From: Halobellus rufus | GTDB lineage: Archaea > Halobacteriota > Halobacteria > Halobacteriales > Haloferacaceae | Length of the DNA: 64,000 nucleotides | Direction of reading: 5' to 3' | Assembly: GCF_000739575.1 (NCBI RefSeq) | Contig: NZ_BBJO01000025.1 | Coordinates: 62,001 to 126,000 of the forward strand | Shown here: one piece after another, positions 51,728-59,802 of the stretch | Layout of the letters: every line of letters starts with the position of its first letter | How positions within the stretch are numbered: the stretch's first letter is position 1 | Program-made: the position numbers and the translations under genes | Notes under the pieces: generated by a model | What the model was told of the DNA's origin: nothing | The model's database searches: none | Seen by the model: only the letters and a program-made list of their open reading frames with translations

Positions 51728-52216
51728 GGCCAGTCACCTCCGCCAGCGCGCGCCGGAGAATTCGAGATCGGACAGCTCACAGTGGCCACGGATTATACGA
51801 GAGGGGGCTTAGTTATGGAGAGCGCTATGACAGGTCGCTCAGCGTATAAAACCCGTAATCCGCCGAAGCTCCTGTATACGGTCCGAAAGCGCGTCTGAAG
51901 CGAGCACGGCGTGAACGCCGTCCATACACAGCCGCGACAGGTCGACCGGCGGAAGGTGAAATCGAACGACTGCAGCGTCGGCGTCGCCGAAACGACGGTC
52001 CCCTCGCATCGGTTTCGCGCGGCCGTCTCCCGCGACGAATGGGGCGAAATGAACCAATACAGACACTAAGAGGTCATTGAACGGGCCTCTCGGGAACGAC
52101 GAGACCGGGTCGGAGACGGGTCTCCACGTGGGCGTCGTGTCGGCGGTGCGGTCCCGGCGCTATCGCTGTCGCAGTCCCGGCCGACTCGTCGCGACCCCAG
52201 CGCGTTTCCGCCCCCG
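51728..52216. other. Gene-poor gap of ~490 bases
   Basis: No convincing gene. A minus-strand ORF at 51839-52066 (75 residues, MSVLVHFAPFVAGDGRAKPM) is basic and lacks the acidic bias of its neighbours, so I treat it as doubtful. A TATA-like TATAAAAC lies near 51845. The base composition is lower in GC than flanking genes, as in regulatory regions, and a short non-coding RNA cannot be excluded. Confidence 0.4.
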
Positions 52217-53053
52217 TCAGTCCATCCCGAGGATTTCGCGGGCATCGTCGGGTGTCGCGAGGTCACATTCGAGCAGATCGACGATCTTCGCGGTCCGTTC
52301 GACCAGTTGGGCGTTGCTTTCGGCCGGTTGACCCCGCCGGTAGTAGAGGTTGTCCTCCATCCCGACCCGGATGTGACCGCCGAGGATCGCCGACAGCGTC
52401 GTCAGCGGGAGCTGGTGGGGTCCGGTCGCGAGGAGGTTGAACTCGCTGTTCTCCGGGAGGTTCCGGACGAGGTTCAGCACGTTCTCCGGGGAGGGCATCG
52501 TGAACGTGCCGCTGCCGAAGATGAGGTTGATGTAGTACGGCTCCTCCAGCAGTCCGGTCTCGATCAACCGGTACACCTCGTTGAGGTGACCGTTGTTGAA
52601 CACCTCGAGTTCGGGCTTTATTCCCCTCTCTTTCATCTCGCGGGCGAGCGTCCGGATGTTGTGGCGGTTGTGCTCGGTGATGATGTGATCGCCGCGGTTG
52701 AACGGTCCCATATCGAGCGACGCCATATCGGGAGCGGGGTCGGTCCGGATTCCCTCGATCCGCGCCTCCAGCGTGCTCTGGCCGCCCGTCGTGTTCTGGA
52801 TGATGATGTCGTCGCACCGCTCGCGGATCGCGTCGTTGACCGCCTGCAGCCGACTGGCGTCGTTCTCGCCGTGTTCGTTGCGCCCGTGGACGTGGCAGAT
52901 CGCGGCCCCGAGATCCTCACAAGCGGCCACGTGTTCGGCGATCTCGTCCGGTTGTTCGGGCAGGTTCGGGTTCACGTTCTTGCCGTGGATGCCGCCCGTC
53001 GTCGCCACTGTCAGTATCACTTTCTTGTCGTCGAGGTAGTCCTGGTAGCTCAT
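52217..53053 (-). CDS. Beta-keto acid cleavage enzyme (BKACE family)
   Basis: 278-residue TIM-barrel enzyme of the BKACE family (founder: 3-keto-5-aminohexanoate cleavage enzyme), which condenses a beta-keto acid with acetyl-CoA and cleaves it. The zinc-ligand pair HVHGRNEHGENDAS and the downstream NTTGGQS and EVFNNGHL segments are typical. The specific keto acid cannot be inferred because no lysine-fermentation or carnitine genes are visible nearby. Start ATG 53053. Confidence 0.9.
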   Translation of the reverse strand: MSYQDYLDDKKVILTVATTGGIHGKNVNPNLPEQPDEIAEHVAACEDLGAAICHVHGRNEHGENDASRLQAVNDAIRERCDDIIIQNTTGGQSTLEARIEGIRTDPAPDMASLDMGPFNRGDHIITEHNRHNIRTLAREMKERGIKPELEVFNNGHLNEVYRLIETGLLEEPYYINLIFGSGTFTMPSPENVLNLVRNLPENSEFNLLATGPHQLPLTTLSAILGGHIRVGMEDNLYYRRGQPAESNAQLVERTAKIVDLLECDLATPDDAREILGMD

Positions 53054-53283
53054 GATGTCGGATCCGATCGAAGCCGGGATCGTCTGACACGTGGCGGAAC
53101 GGTCGCTTTGTATTACCCAGGATACCCGCGGTAACGGTCGTTTACCCCGCCCCACAGGCCCGATCGATCGTCGCCGATACGAGCGTGCGATCGGAGAGCC
53201 CTCGCTAGCGACTCTCGGAACACAGAGCGCGACGCGGTCACTGCCGCCGATCACGAGGCCGTTCGGAGCGGGTATCGGGGCGC

Positions 53284-53484
53284 TCAGTCGTCGTCGGCAG
53301 CGGCCGCTTCGACGGCCGCTTGAAACACCTCACAGTGATCCTCGTGATCGAAGTCGAACCGATCGTTGCAGATGTCGGCTTTCATCGGCGAGACGAACTC
53401 GTCGGTCACCGTGCAGTAGGGCCGCAGGTGGTCGAACTCGTGTTCGTCGTTCTCGGCGCGGTATTCGAGTCGTGGGCACGTCAT
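53284..53484 (-). CDS. Small Cys-containing protein (66 residues), unknown
   Basis: 66 residues, strongly acidic, with four cysteines (3, 24, 39, 51) and several histidines ([20 protein letters not shown]). The spacing (20, 14, 11) is not a classic zinc finger, but a metal site or Fe-S cluster is possible. The C-terminus is a short acidic helix. Start ATG 53484. Conserved-looking haloarchaeal composition; no family recognised. Confidence 0.65.
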   Translation of the reverse strand: MTCPRLEYRAENDEHEFDHLRPYCTVTDEFVSPMKADICNDRFDFDHEDHCEVFQAAVEAAAADDD

Positions 53485-53626
53485 CAGATACGGGATGACA
53501 CGAAGCGAGGCCTTTGTAACCCGACTGCTACCGCCTGGTGGGCGTACGATCGCCGCGCGCACACCCGGCGAGCGCCAGCACACGGGGTGTGTCGATGATC
53601 GACACGGACGGCTCGAATCCTGCTGG

Positions 53627-53634
53627 TATATTAA
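53627..53634 (+). promoter_or_regulatory. TATA box of the RHH/transporter pair
   Basis: TATATTAA, 23-30 bases before ATG 53657. An AGGAG at 53647-53651 resembles a Shine-Dalgarno site, but it would lie at the very edge of, or outside, a leaderless transcript. Confidence 0.6.
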
Positions 53635-53656
53635 CCCGGTATTCCTAGGAGAATAT

Positions 53657-53830
53657 ATGCCCAAGATCAGCGTAGAGATCCCCCAAGAGTTACTCGAGGA
53701 TCTCGACGACCACGTCGGCGACGACGGCAAGTTCGTCAACCGCAGCGACGCGATCCGCGCGTCGATCCGAAAGACGCTGGACGTGCTCGACGAAATCGAC
53801 TCGCGGCACGGACGGATCGACGATGAGTGA
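53657..53830 (+). CDS. Ribbon-helix-helix (CopG-type) regulator, 57 residues
   Basis: 57-residue RHH protein: [20 protein letters not shown] is the beta strand plus first helix, and [20 protein letters not shown] the second helix with the conserved NRSDAIR turn. It should bind DNA as a dimer. Its stop overlaps the start of the membrane transporter by eight bases, so the two are co-translated. This pairing suggests that it controls the transporter or its own operon. Confidence 0.88.
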   Translation: MPKISVEIPQELLEDLDDHVGDDGKFVNRSDAIRASIRKTLDVLDEIDSRHGRIDDE

Positions 53831-54536
53831 GGCGCGTACGCAGGCCGGCCAGATCGCGCTCGTCGCGCTGTTCGTGACCGCGCTGACGACGGCGCAACTG
53901 ACGGCGTCGAAGCTTCTGTCGTTCGGGCTCCCCGTCGAACTGCCGGTCACGGGCGCGAACATCATCCTCCCGGGGGCGGCGCTGGCGTACGCGCTGACGT
54001 TCTTCGCCTCCGATTGCTACTCTGAACTGTACGGCCGCCGCGCGGCGCAGGTGATGGTCAACGTCGGCTTCGTGATGAACTTCGTGCTGCTCGCGCTCGT
54101 CTGGAGCACGATCCTGGCGCCGGCGGCGAACCCCGACGCGGCCAGCCAGTACCGCGCGGTGCTCGCGCCGGGGACGAACATCGTCCTCGGCAGCCTGCTG
54201 GCGTACGTCGTCAGCCAGAACTGGGACGTCCTCGTGTTCCACCGCATCCGCGACGCCACCGGCCCGTCGATGCTCTGGCTGCGGAACGTCGCCTCGACGG
54301 CGACGAGTCAGGCGATCGACACGGTGCTGTTCGTCGCCGTCGCGTTCTACCTCGCGCCGCAGGTGCTCGGCTTCGGCGAGCCCCTCCCGGTTCCGGTGAT
54401 CCTCTCGCTGATCGTCGGCCAGTACCTGCTGAAACTGCTGATCGCGCTGGTCGACACGCCGTTCGTCTACGCGGTCGTGGCGTTCTTCGGCGGCTCGAAG
54501 ATCGACGAGCGCGAGAACGCGTGGGCCGCTGACTGA
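53823..54536 (+). CDS. Queuosine-precursor-type transporter (YhhQ/VUT family)
   Basis: 237-residue membrane protein with about six helices, of the YhhQ/VUT family of 7-deazaguanine-precursor transporters. Family signatures are [42 protein letters not shown] and [32 protein letters not shown]. In archaea, imported preQ0 could feed archaeosine synthesis in tRNA. It overlaps the RHH gene. Start ATG 53823. Confidence 0.9.
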   Translation: MSEARTQAGQIALVALFVTALTTAQLTASKLLSFGLPVELPVTGANIILPGAALAYALTFFASDCYSELYGRRAAQVMVNVGFVMNFVLLALVWSTILAPAANPDAASQYRAVLAPGTNIVLGSLLAYVVSQNWDVLVFHRIRDATGPSMLWLRNVASTATSQAIDTVLFVAVAFYLAPQVLGFGEPLPVPVILSLIVGQYLLKLLIALVDTPFVYAVVAFFGGSKIDERENAWAAD

Positions 54537-54550
54537 GCGCCCGCGTAAAC

Positions 54551-55327
54551 TCAGTTCTCGTCGACGACCTCGGCGAACCCGAACTTCGCCTTGACGTCGG
54601 TTACGCGAACGCTAACGGAGTCGCCAGTCTCGACGCCGGGGACGAACAGCGTGTAGCCGTCGACCTTGACGACGCCGTCCCCCTCGCTGCCGACGTCGTC
54701 GACGACGACGTCGAGTTCGTCGCCCTCGCGAACCGGCGCAGTGATGCGGTGTTTCCCGACCAGATACAGTTCCGAGGAGGAGTCCCTGGAGGCGTCCGGA
54801 CGGATCGAGCGCACGTACTCGAACTCCGCTTCGACGTCCGCGCGCAGGTCCGCGAGGTCCTGCCCGTCGAACACCTTCGCGGCGAAGTCGCCGCCGGCCG
54901 GGAGGAGTTCGAGCGCGACCTCGAAGGCCTGCCGGGCGAGGTGGACCGACCGCGCGTGATCCAGCGAGTACTCGCCGGTCATGTTCGGAGCCATGTCCGA
55001 GAGCACCACGTCGGCGCCGTCGTCGCCGATCCGCTCGCGGAGCTTCGCTTTCGTCTCCTCGTCGGTCATATCGCCGCGGATTGTCTCGACGGTGTCGTGT
55101 TCGAGGTCGCGGATGCGCTGGAAGTCGACGCCGATAACCGTTCCCTGAGCGCCGACGGCCTCGGCGGCCACTTGGAGCCAGCCGCCGGGGGCAGCGCCGA
55201 GGTCGACCACGGTGTTGCCGGGGCCGAACAGGCCCGCCTCCTCGTCGAGCTGCTTCAGCTTGTACGCCGAGCGGGCGCGGTAGTCCTCCTGTTTGGCCTT
55301 GTTGTAGTAGTGGTCCTTTCGGGTCAT
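54551..55327 (-). CDS. rlmE: 23S rRNA 2'-O-methyltransferase RlmE (FtsJ) with C-terminal TRAM domain
   Basis: 258-residue SAM-dependent rRNA 2'-O-ribose methyltransferase. The Rossmann motif VVDLGAAPGGWLQ and the catalytic K-D-K-E tetrad positions (K23, D111, K151, then Glu) are visible. The C-terminal ~60 residues form a TRAM-like beta-barrel (EGDELDVVVDDVGSEGDGVV), an RNA-binding module found in archaeal versions. Start ATG 55327 (MTRKDHYYNKAK). Divergent from ccmE. Confidence 0.95.
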   Translation of the reverse strand: MTRKDHYYNKAKQEDYRARSAYKLKQLDEEAGLFGPGNTVVDLGAAPGGWLQVAAEAVGAQGTVIGVDFQRIRDLEHDTVETIRGDMTDEETKAKLRERIGDDGADVVLSDMAPNMTGEYSLDHARSVHLARQAFEVALELLPAGGDFAAKVFDGQDLADLRADVEAEFEYVRSIRPDASRDSSSELYLVGKHRITAPVREGDELDVVVDDVGSEGDGVVKVDGYTLFVPGVETGDSVSVRVTDVKAKFGFAEVVDEN

Positions 55328-55516
55328 CGTTCACTTACCGAGTTAGTCGCTGTGTTCTGCGGGGAACCGACCGGCGAATTCGCGTTCATATCGGTAGAGA
55401 CGGGGTTGAGCCGGAAATGGATGCCGGATTCGCGGACGCTTCGAAACACGCAGCGATGGGCGTGACTACGCCCCACGTCGACGAAACCGGGGGTCCGACC
55501 GCGGTAGTCCGGTACA

Positions 55517-55927
55517 ATGAAGGGTAGCCGGGTACGAACCGCACACGTGCGCCGGAAGAACAAACTGCTCGTCACGACCGTCGGGATACTCGTCCTCCTG
55601 GCGACCCTCGGCGCGACGAGTATGAACGCCTCGGCCGCGTTCGTGTCGCCGACGAAGGTCTCCGAATCTGACGGAGCGTACCAGGGCGAGTGGGTCAACC
55701 TCGAAGGCGTCGTCACCGACCTCGAGGTCGACGGAGAGACGATCACCTTCGCGGTGACCGACGAGAACCACACCGTTCCGGTCGTGTACGAAGGGACCGT
55801 CCCCGACACCCTCCAAGACGGTCGCGTCGTCGTCGCCAAGGGGCAGTTCGAGGGCGACAGACTGGTCGCGAACAAGCTCTCGGTCCGTGCACACGAGGGC
55901 GAGGAACGGCCCGAGAGTACTCGATGA
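55517..55927 (+). CDS. ccmE: Cytochrome c maturation haem chaperone CcmE
   Basis: 136 residues: a basic N-terminus, one membrane anchor (LLVTTVGILVLLATLGATSM), then a beta-barrel OB-fold domain outside the cell (GEWVNLEGVVTDLEVDGETITFAVTD). In the C-terminal part AH126EGEE sits where CcmE's haem-binding histidine is expected, so this is the His-type, not the Cys variant known in some archaea. The usual Tyr next to it is missing. The start of ccmA overlaps its stop by four bases (ATGA). First gene of the ccmEAB group. Confidence 0.9.
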   Translation: MKGSRVRTAHVRRKNKLLVTTVGILVLLATLGATSMNASAAFVSPTKVSESDGAYQGEWVNLEGVVTDLEVDGETITFAVTDENHTVPVVYEGTVPDTLQDGRVVVAKGQFEGDRLVANKLSVRAHEGEERPESTR

Positions 55928-56691
55928 CGTCCAAGGGCGAGCGAGCGGAGGCGGCCTCGAACGCGCCGGCTATCGAGGTCGACCGCGTGACGAAGTCCTA
56001 CGGGCACTTCACCGCCGTCGACGACCTCTCGTTCGCCGTCGAACGCGGTTCGACGGTCGGGCTGTTCGGCCCGAACGGAGCGGGCAAGACGACGCTGCTT
56101 CGGATGATGGCCGGGCTCGCGCGACCGACCCGCGGAACGATCGCGGTCGACGGCGTAGAACTGGCCCCGGACGACTACACCACCTACCGGACGGTCGGCG
56201 TCGTCACTCACGAGACGATGTTGTACGACGAACTCACCGCCCGGGAGAACCTCCGCGTCCACGCGGATCTCCACGGCGTCGCAGACCCCGAAGCGCGGTG
56301 TGCGACGGTGCTCGAAACGGTCGGACTGTCTCACCGCGGGAGCGACCGGCCGGCGGCGTTCTCGCACGGCCTGCGAAAGCGGCTGTCGCTCGCCCGCGCG
56401 CTGCTCCACGACCCCGAGGTGCTGTTGCTCGACGAGCCCTACACCGGCCTCGATCAGCGCTCCGTCGCCGACCTCGAATCGATCCTCGACGGGTTCGGCG
56501 ATCGGACGGTCGTCCTGACGACCCACGACCTCGAACGCGGTGTCGACCGCTGCGACCGAGCGCTTGTCGTCGACCGCGGCCGGCTGGAGGCGGACCTGGC
56601 GCTCGACGACGAGACGGCGTTCACCGCGGAGTATCGCCGAACGATCGGCGTCGGTTCCGAGCCCGAACGATCGGGGGAGACGGCGCGATGA
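55924..56691 (+). CDS. ccmA: Cytochrome c maturation ABC ATPase CcmA
   Basis: 255-residue ATPase. Walker A GPNGAGKTT (49-57), a signature in modified form FSHGLRKRLSLA (instead of LSGGQ), Walker B LLLDEPYTGLD and the H-loop TTHDLERG. It is encoded between ccmE (4-base overlap) and ccmB (19 bases later). With CcmB, and probably CcmC/D, it drives release of holo-CcmE during haem delivery to apocytochrome. Confidence 0.92.
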   Translation: MTSKGERAEAASNAPAIEVDRVTKSYGHFTAVDDLSFAVERGSTVGLFGPNGAGKTTLLRMMAGLARPTRGTIAVDGVELAPDDYTTYRTVGVVTHETMLYDELTARENLRVHADLHGVADPEARCATVLETVGLSHRGSDRPAAFSHGLRKRLSLARALLHDPEVLLLDEPYTGLDQRSVADLESILDGFGDRTVVLTTHDLERGVDRCDRALVVDRGRLEADLALDDETAFTAEYRRTIGVGSEPERSGETAR

Positions 56692-56710
56692 CCGCCGTCG
56701 GGTCGGGGCG

Positions 56711-57385
56711 ATGAGCGGGTTTCTCCGAGCGGTCTACCGGGTGTTCAGGAAGGACCTCCGGATCGAACGGCGGACGAAGCAGGTGACGACGACCGTCGCC
56801 GTCTTCGCGCTGCTCGTCGTGCTCGCGTTCGCGTTCAGTTTCGTCCAGACGCTACAGCGGTCGGCGCTGCTCGGCCGCGGCGCGCTGTGGATCGCCTTCG
56901 TCTTCGCCGGGACGTTCGGCGTCACGAAGACGGTCGAACTCGAAGATCGAAACGGGGCGCTGGACGGCCTGCTGGTCGCCCCGGTCGACCGCTCCGCGAT
57001 CTATCTGGGGAAGGTACTCAGTACGACGGTGTTCGTATTCGCGGTGAGTCTCGTGACGCTGGGGTCGACCGCGGTCTTTCTCGGCTACAGCCCGTCGGTC
57101 TCGACGGCGGTCTCGATCGCGGCCGTGCTCTTGGTCAGCGCCGTCGGGTTCGCCGCCATCGGCGTCGTCGTCTCGATTCTGACGTTCCGGTCGGGACTGG
57201 ACGAACTCGCGCTGCCGGTCCTTCTCGTCCCGCTCGTCGTGCCGCTGCTGCTCGCCGGGGTCGAACTCACCGCGGCGCTCGAGAGCGGCGCGCCGCTCGG
57301 CGGTTGGCTCCGACTCCTCGGCCTCTACACCGGAATCGTGCTCCTCGCCGGCGTGGCGACGTTCGAGTACGTCGTCGAGACGTGA
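56711..57385 (+). CDS. ccmB: Haem exporter-type membrane protein CcmB
   Basis: 224-residue membrane protein with six predicted helices: RVFRKDLRIERRTKQVTTT as cytosolic start, ending VATFEYVVET. The segments FAGTFGVTKTVELEDRNGALDGLLVAP and KVLSTTVFVFAVSLVTLG match CcmB. It pairs with CcmA as the ABC membrane part. Start ATG 56711. The gene converges with the halocyanin gene 33 bases further on. Confidence 0.9.
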   Translation: MSGFLRAVYRVFRKDLRIERRTKQVTTTVAVFALLVVLAFAFSFVQTLQRSALLGRGALWIAFVFAGTFGVTKTVELEDRNGALDGLLVAPVDRSAIYLGKVLSTTVFVFAVSLVTLGSTAVFLGYSPSVSTAVSIAAVLLVSAVGFAAIGVVVSILTFRSGLDELALPVLLVPLVVPLLLAGVELTAALESGAPLGGWLRLLGLYTGIVLLAGVATFEYVVET

Positions 57386-57418
57386 GGCCGGTCCCGAGGC
57401 CACCAGGTCTGCCCGCGC

Positions 57419-58138
57419 TCACTCCGCGTCCGCCGGCGGTCCCGCGGCGTCGCCCTCCTGCAGCAGGAGGAAGATCCCGAAGAAGATCGGCGAGAGCAGT
57501 CCGAGCGCGAGAAGCGCGACGAACGTCGCGTTCTCGAAGGAGATCGGCGTCCCCGAGCCGCCGGATTCGTCGCCCGATCCGCCACCGGACTCGCCGCCCG
57601 ACCCGCCGCTTCCGCCCTCTCCGCCGGCTTCCAGAAGCGGCTGCTCGACCTGGCTGGAGTCGAGGCCGCCGCTGCCGCCGACGACGACGGCCCCGAGCAT
57701 ACCGAGCGACCGGTGCGGGTCGCAGTAGTACTTGTACGTCCCCTCGCTCTGGAAGGTGTGCTCGAACGTCTCGCCGGGCGCGCTGTAGAGGTCGCTCTCG
57801 AAGCTTCCGTCCTCGGCGACGACGTTGTGGCTGTTCCCCTCGCCGGTCCACTCCCAGACGACGGTCGTGCCGGGGTCGACCCGGATCGCCGCGGGGCCGA
57901 ACCCGTAGTACCCGCCGTTGGCCTCGGAGCCGACCGCGACGGTCACCTCCGATTGGCCGGTGTAGTCGTAAGTCCCCTCGTAGTTGGAGACGCCGTCGAA
58001 CCAGCCGCCGTAATCCGGTTCGGATTGGGCGGCCGCAGAGTCGCTGGCGAGGGCTATCGTCGCTGCCGCGCCGAGTCCGGTCGCGGTTCGGCGCAGAAAC
58101 GCGCGTCGGTCGGTCGAATCGTCGAGTTGCGCTGACAT
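57419..58138 (-). CDS. Halocyanin (blue copper protein) with Tat signal and C-terminal membrane anchor
   Basis: 239-residue exported blue copper protein. The N-terminus has RRAFLRR and a hydrophobic Tat signal. The plastocyanin-like domain keeps all type-1 copper ligands: H104, C139, H142, M147 (YYCDPHRSLGM). A Gly/Ser/Glu-rich linker and a C-terminal hydrophobic helix (FVALLALGLLSPIFFGIFLLL) tether it to the membrane. It is the last gene of the operon that starts with the diheme cytochrome, so electrons probably pass between the two. No lipobox is present; the anchor is the C-terminal helix. Confidence 0.93.
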   Translation of the reverse strand: MSAQLDDSTDRRAFLRRTATGLGAAATIALASDSAAAQSEPDYGGWFDGVSNYEGTYDYTGQSEVTVAVGSEANGGYYGFGPAAIRVDPGTTVVWEWTGEGNSHNVVAEDGSFESDLYSAPGETFEHTFQSEGTYKYYCDPHRSLGMLGAVVVGGSGGLDSSQVEQPLLEAGGEGGSGGSGGESGGGSGDESGGSGTPISFENATFVALLALGLLSPIFFGIFLLLQEGDAAGPPADAE

Positions 58139-58173
58139 TGTGTATCGGTCGTGAGTCGTCTGTGGGCTCGGTC

Positions 58174-58293
58174 TTACGCCTGTACGTCTTCGAGTTGTCG
58201 TTCGAGGCGGGCCATCCGGCGCTGGAGGTACGTCACGTATCCGAAGAACGCGACGAAGAGCGCGGAGTAGCCGGCCAGCAGTAGTGGTTCCAT
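58174..58293 (-). CDS. ccmD: CcmD-like small membrane protein (39 residues)
   Basis: 39 residues (MEPLLLAGYSALFVAFFGYV followed by a polar, Arg-rich helix). This is the expected size, one-helix topology and position for CcmD, the adaptor that stabilises CcmC-CcmE. It starts two bases after the ccmC stop and ends 35 bases before the halocyanin start. It is below the usual ORF size cut-off, so it is easily missed. Confidence 0.8.
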   Translation of the reverse strand: MEPLLLAGYSALFVAFFGYVTYLQRRMARLERQLEDVQA

Positions 58294-58295
58294 CG

Positions 58296-59081
58296 TTATC
58301 GCCTCCGTGAGAGCCGTGCTCTGCGAACCTTCTGTTCGAGTTCGTGGATGCGGATCCGGATGCCGACGAGGTACAGATAGAGGAACGTCGCCGCGATCAG
58401 CGTCACCACGAGCGTCAGCGGATCGATGTTCGCGCTGACGCCGCTGTTTCCGATCGTGGTCTCGTGGAACGTCGGCGTCCAGAGCCGCGTCGACGCGTAC
58501 GACAGGGGGACGGTCACGAACCCGACGACGCCGTAAACGGCCGCGTACCGGTCACCCGCCTGGGCGTCGGTCGCGGCGTACACGACGAGGTATCCGGCGT
58601 AGATGAACCAGACGATCAGGAACGTCACCAGCCTGACGTCGGTCCACTCCCACCAGGAGTTCCAGATGACGCGCCCCCACGCGCTGCCCAGCAGCAGCGT
58701 CAGCGTCGCGAACAGGAAGCCAAGTTCGCCGGAGCTGTGGGCCAGTCGGCTCCAGAACGGCCCCCGGTAGCGCAGGTACAGCGCGCTGCCGACGAACGTC
58801 GATCCGAGTGCCGCGGCCGCGACCCACGCGAGCGAGATGTGCCAGTACGCGAGCAGGTTCGCGCCGTGTTCGATCCCGTACATCGTGTCCGAAGCGACGC
58901 CGAAGATCAACACCATCGAGAGCAGTCCGAAGCCGAACGCCCCCCACGCGACGAACCGACTGCCCGTCACGCGGTGGAGCACCGCGGTCACCCTCGCGAG
59001 AATCCGGGCGAACCGAACGTCGTTGCTTCTGCTCCCGCGAGCGCGAGCGTCCCCGTCGTCAGTCGATGAGCTGCCGTTCAT
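58296..59081 (-). CDS. ccmC: Haem lyase-type protein CcmC
   Basis: 261-residue membrane protein with about six helices. The tryptophan-rich WWD domain (LLGSAWGRVIWNSWWEWTDVR) is outside the membrane and binds haem for transfer to CcmE. A conserved-type histidine follows helix 2 (LAYWHISLAW). The first ~25 residues are polar and variable. It starts four bases after the ccdA stop and is followed by ccmD. Confidence 0.93.
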   Translation of the reverse strand: MNGSSSTDDGDARARGSRSNDVRFARILARVTAVLHRVTGSRFVAWGAFGFGLLSMVLIFGVASDTMYGIEHGANLLAYWHISLAWVAAAALGSTFVGSALYLRYRGPFWSRLAHSSGELGFLFATLTLLLGSAWGRVIWNSWWEWTDVRLVTFLIVWFIYAGYLVVYAATDAQAGDRYAAVYGVVGFVTVPLSYASTRLWTPTFHETTIGNSGVSANIDPLTLVVTLIAATFLYLYLVGIRIRIHELEQKVRRARLSRRR

Positions 59082-59085
59082 ACTG

Positions 59086-59778
59086 TTAGATCCACGTCGT
59101 TACCGATGCGAGTGCAAGCTTGTCGAGCCCGAAGAGCACGGCGATTCCGAGCGCGACGAGCGCGTAGCCGGTCACCGTCCGGAACAGTTCGGGCGATCCC
59201 CCGCTCGTGACCGAGTCGAGCAGCCGACTGCTGCCGGCCTGGCCGAGGTAGGCGACGCCCAGGAGCGGGATCGAAAAGCCGGCCCCGTACGTCGCCAACA
59301 GCCGCGCGCTGCCGACGACGTCCGAGGTCGTCCCGACGTACGCCAAGACGCCGCCGAGGACGGGGCCGACGCAAGGGAGCCAGATGACGCCTAGAAGCAA
59401 CCCCACCGCGAACGCGTTTCCCAGCGGGTGGGCGTCCTCGTCGACGCGGCCGGTGAGCCGCGTCGCCCGGCCGGCGAGGCGAGAGGCGTACCGCGAGTAG
59501 ATCTCGTTGAGGTCGTCGTCGGCCATCACGGCCCCGAACGCCAACATCAGGATGGCGAATGGCGCGCGGACGGAATCGGGCGTCACGGAGCCGACCATCC
59601 CGGTCAAGACCCCGAGAGCCGTGAACGTCACCGTGCTCCCGACGACGATTGCGACCGGCCGAAGCCGGTGCCCGTTCGCGCCGACGACGAGGACGGGGAT
59701 CATCGGGAGACAGCACGGGGTCAGGATCGTCAAAACCCCCGCGAGAAACACGGTGGCGGCGGTCGGGTCGGTTATCAT
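59086..59778 (-). CDS. ccdA: CcdA/DsbD-type thiol-transfer membrane protein
   Basis: 230-residue membrane protein that passes electrons from cytosolic thiols across the membrane to keep apocytochrome CXXCH cysteines reduced. The paired cysteines are in LTPCCLPMIP (helix 1) and WLPCVGPVLGG (helix 4), the DsbD/CcdA arrangement. Six helices in a 3+3 repeat. It lies 24 bases after the diheme cytochrome stop and four bases before ccmC, so it is a member of the same operon. The extracellular partner is probably the thioredoxin encoded at 61.4 kb. Confidence 0.93.
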   Translation of the reverse strand: MITDPTAATVFLAGVLTILTPCCLPMIPVLVVGANGHRLRPVAIVVGSTVTFTALGVLTGMVGSVTPDSVRAPFAILMLAFGAVMADDDLNEIYSRYASRLAGRATRLTGRVDEDAHPLGNAFAVGLLLGVIWLPCVGPVLGGVLAYVGTTSDVVGSARLLATYGAGFSIPLLGVAYLGQAGSSRLLDSVTSGGSPELFRTVTGYALVALGIAVLFGLDKLALASVTTWI

Positions 59779-59802
59779 TCGATGCTGGTCGTTGTGGGTT
59801 CG

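Noticed and set aside
51839-52066. 75-residue minus-strand ORF in the 490-base gap
   Set aside because: Basic composition, no family resemblance and no support beyond an open frame; kept only as a comment on the gap.
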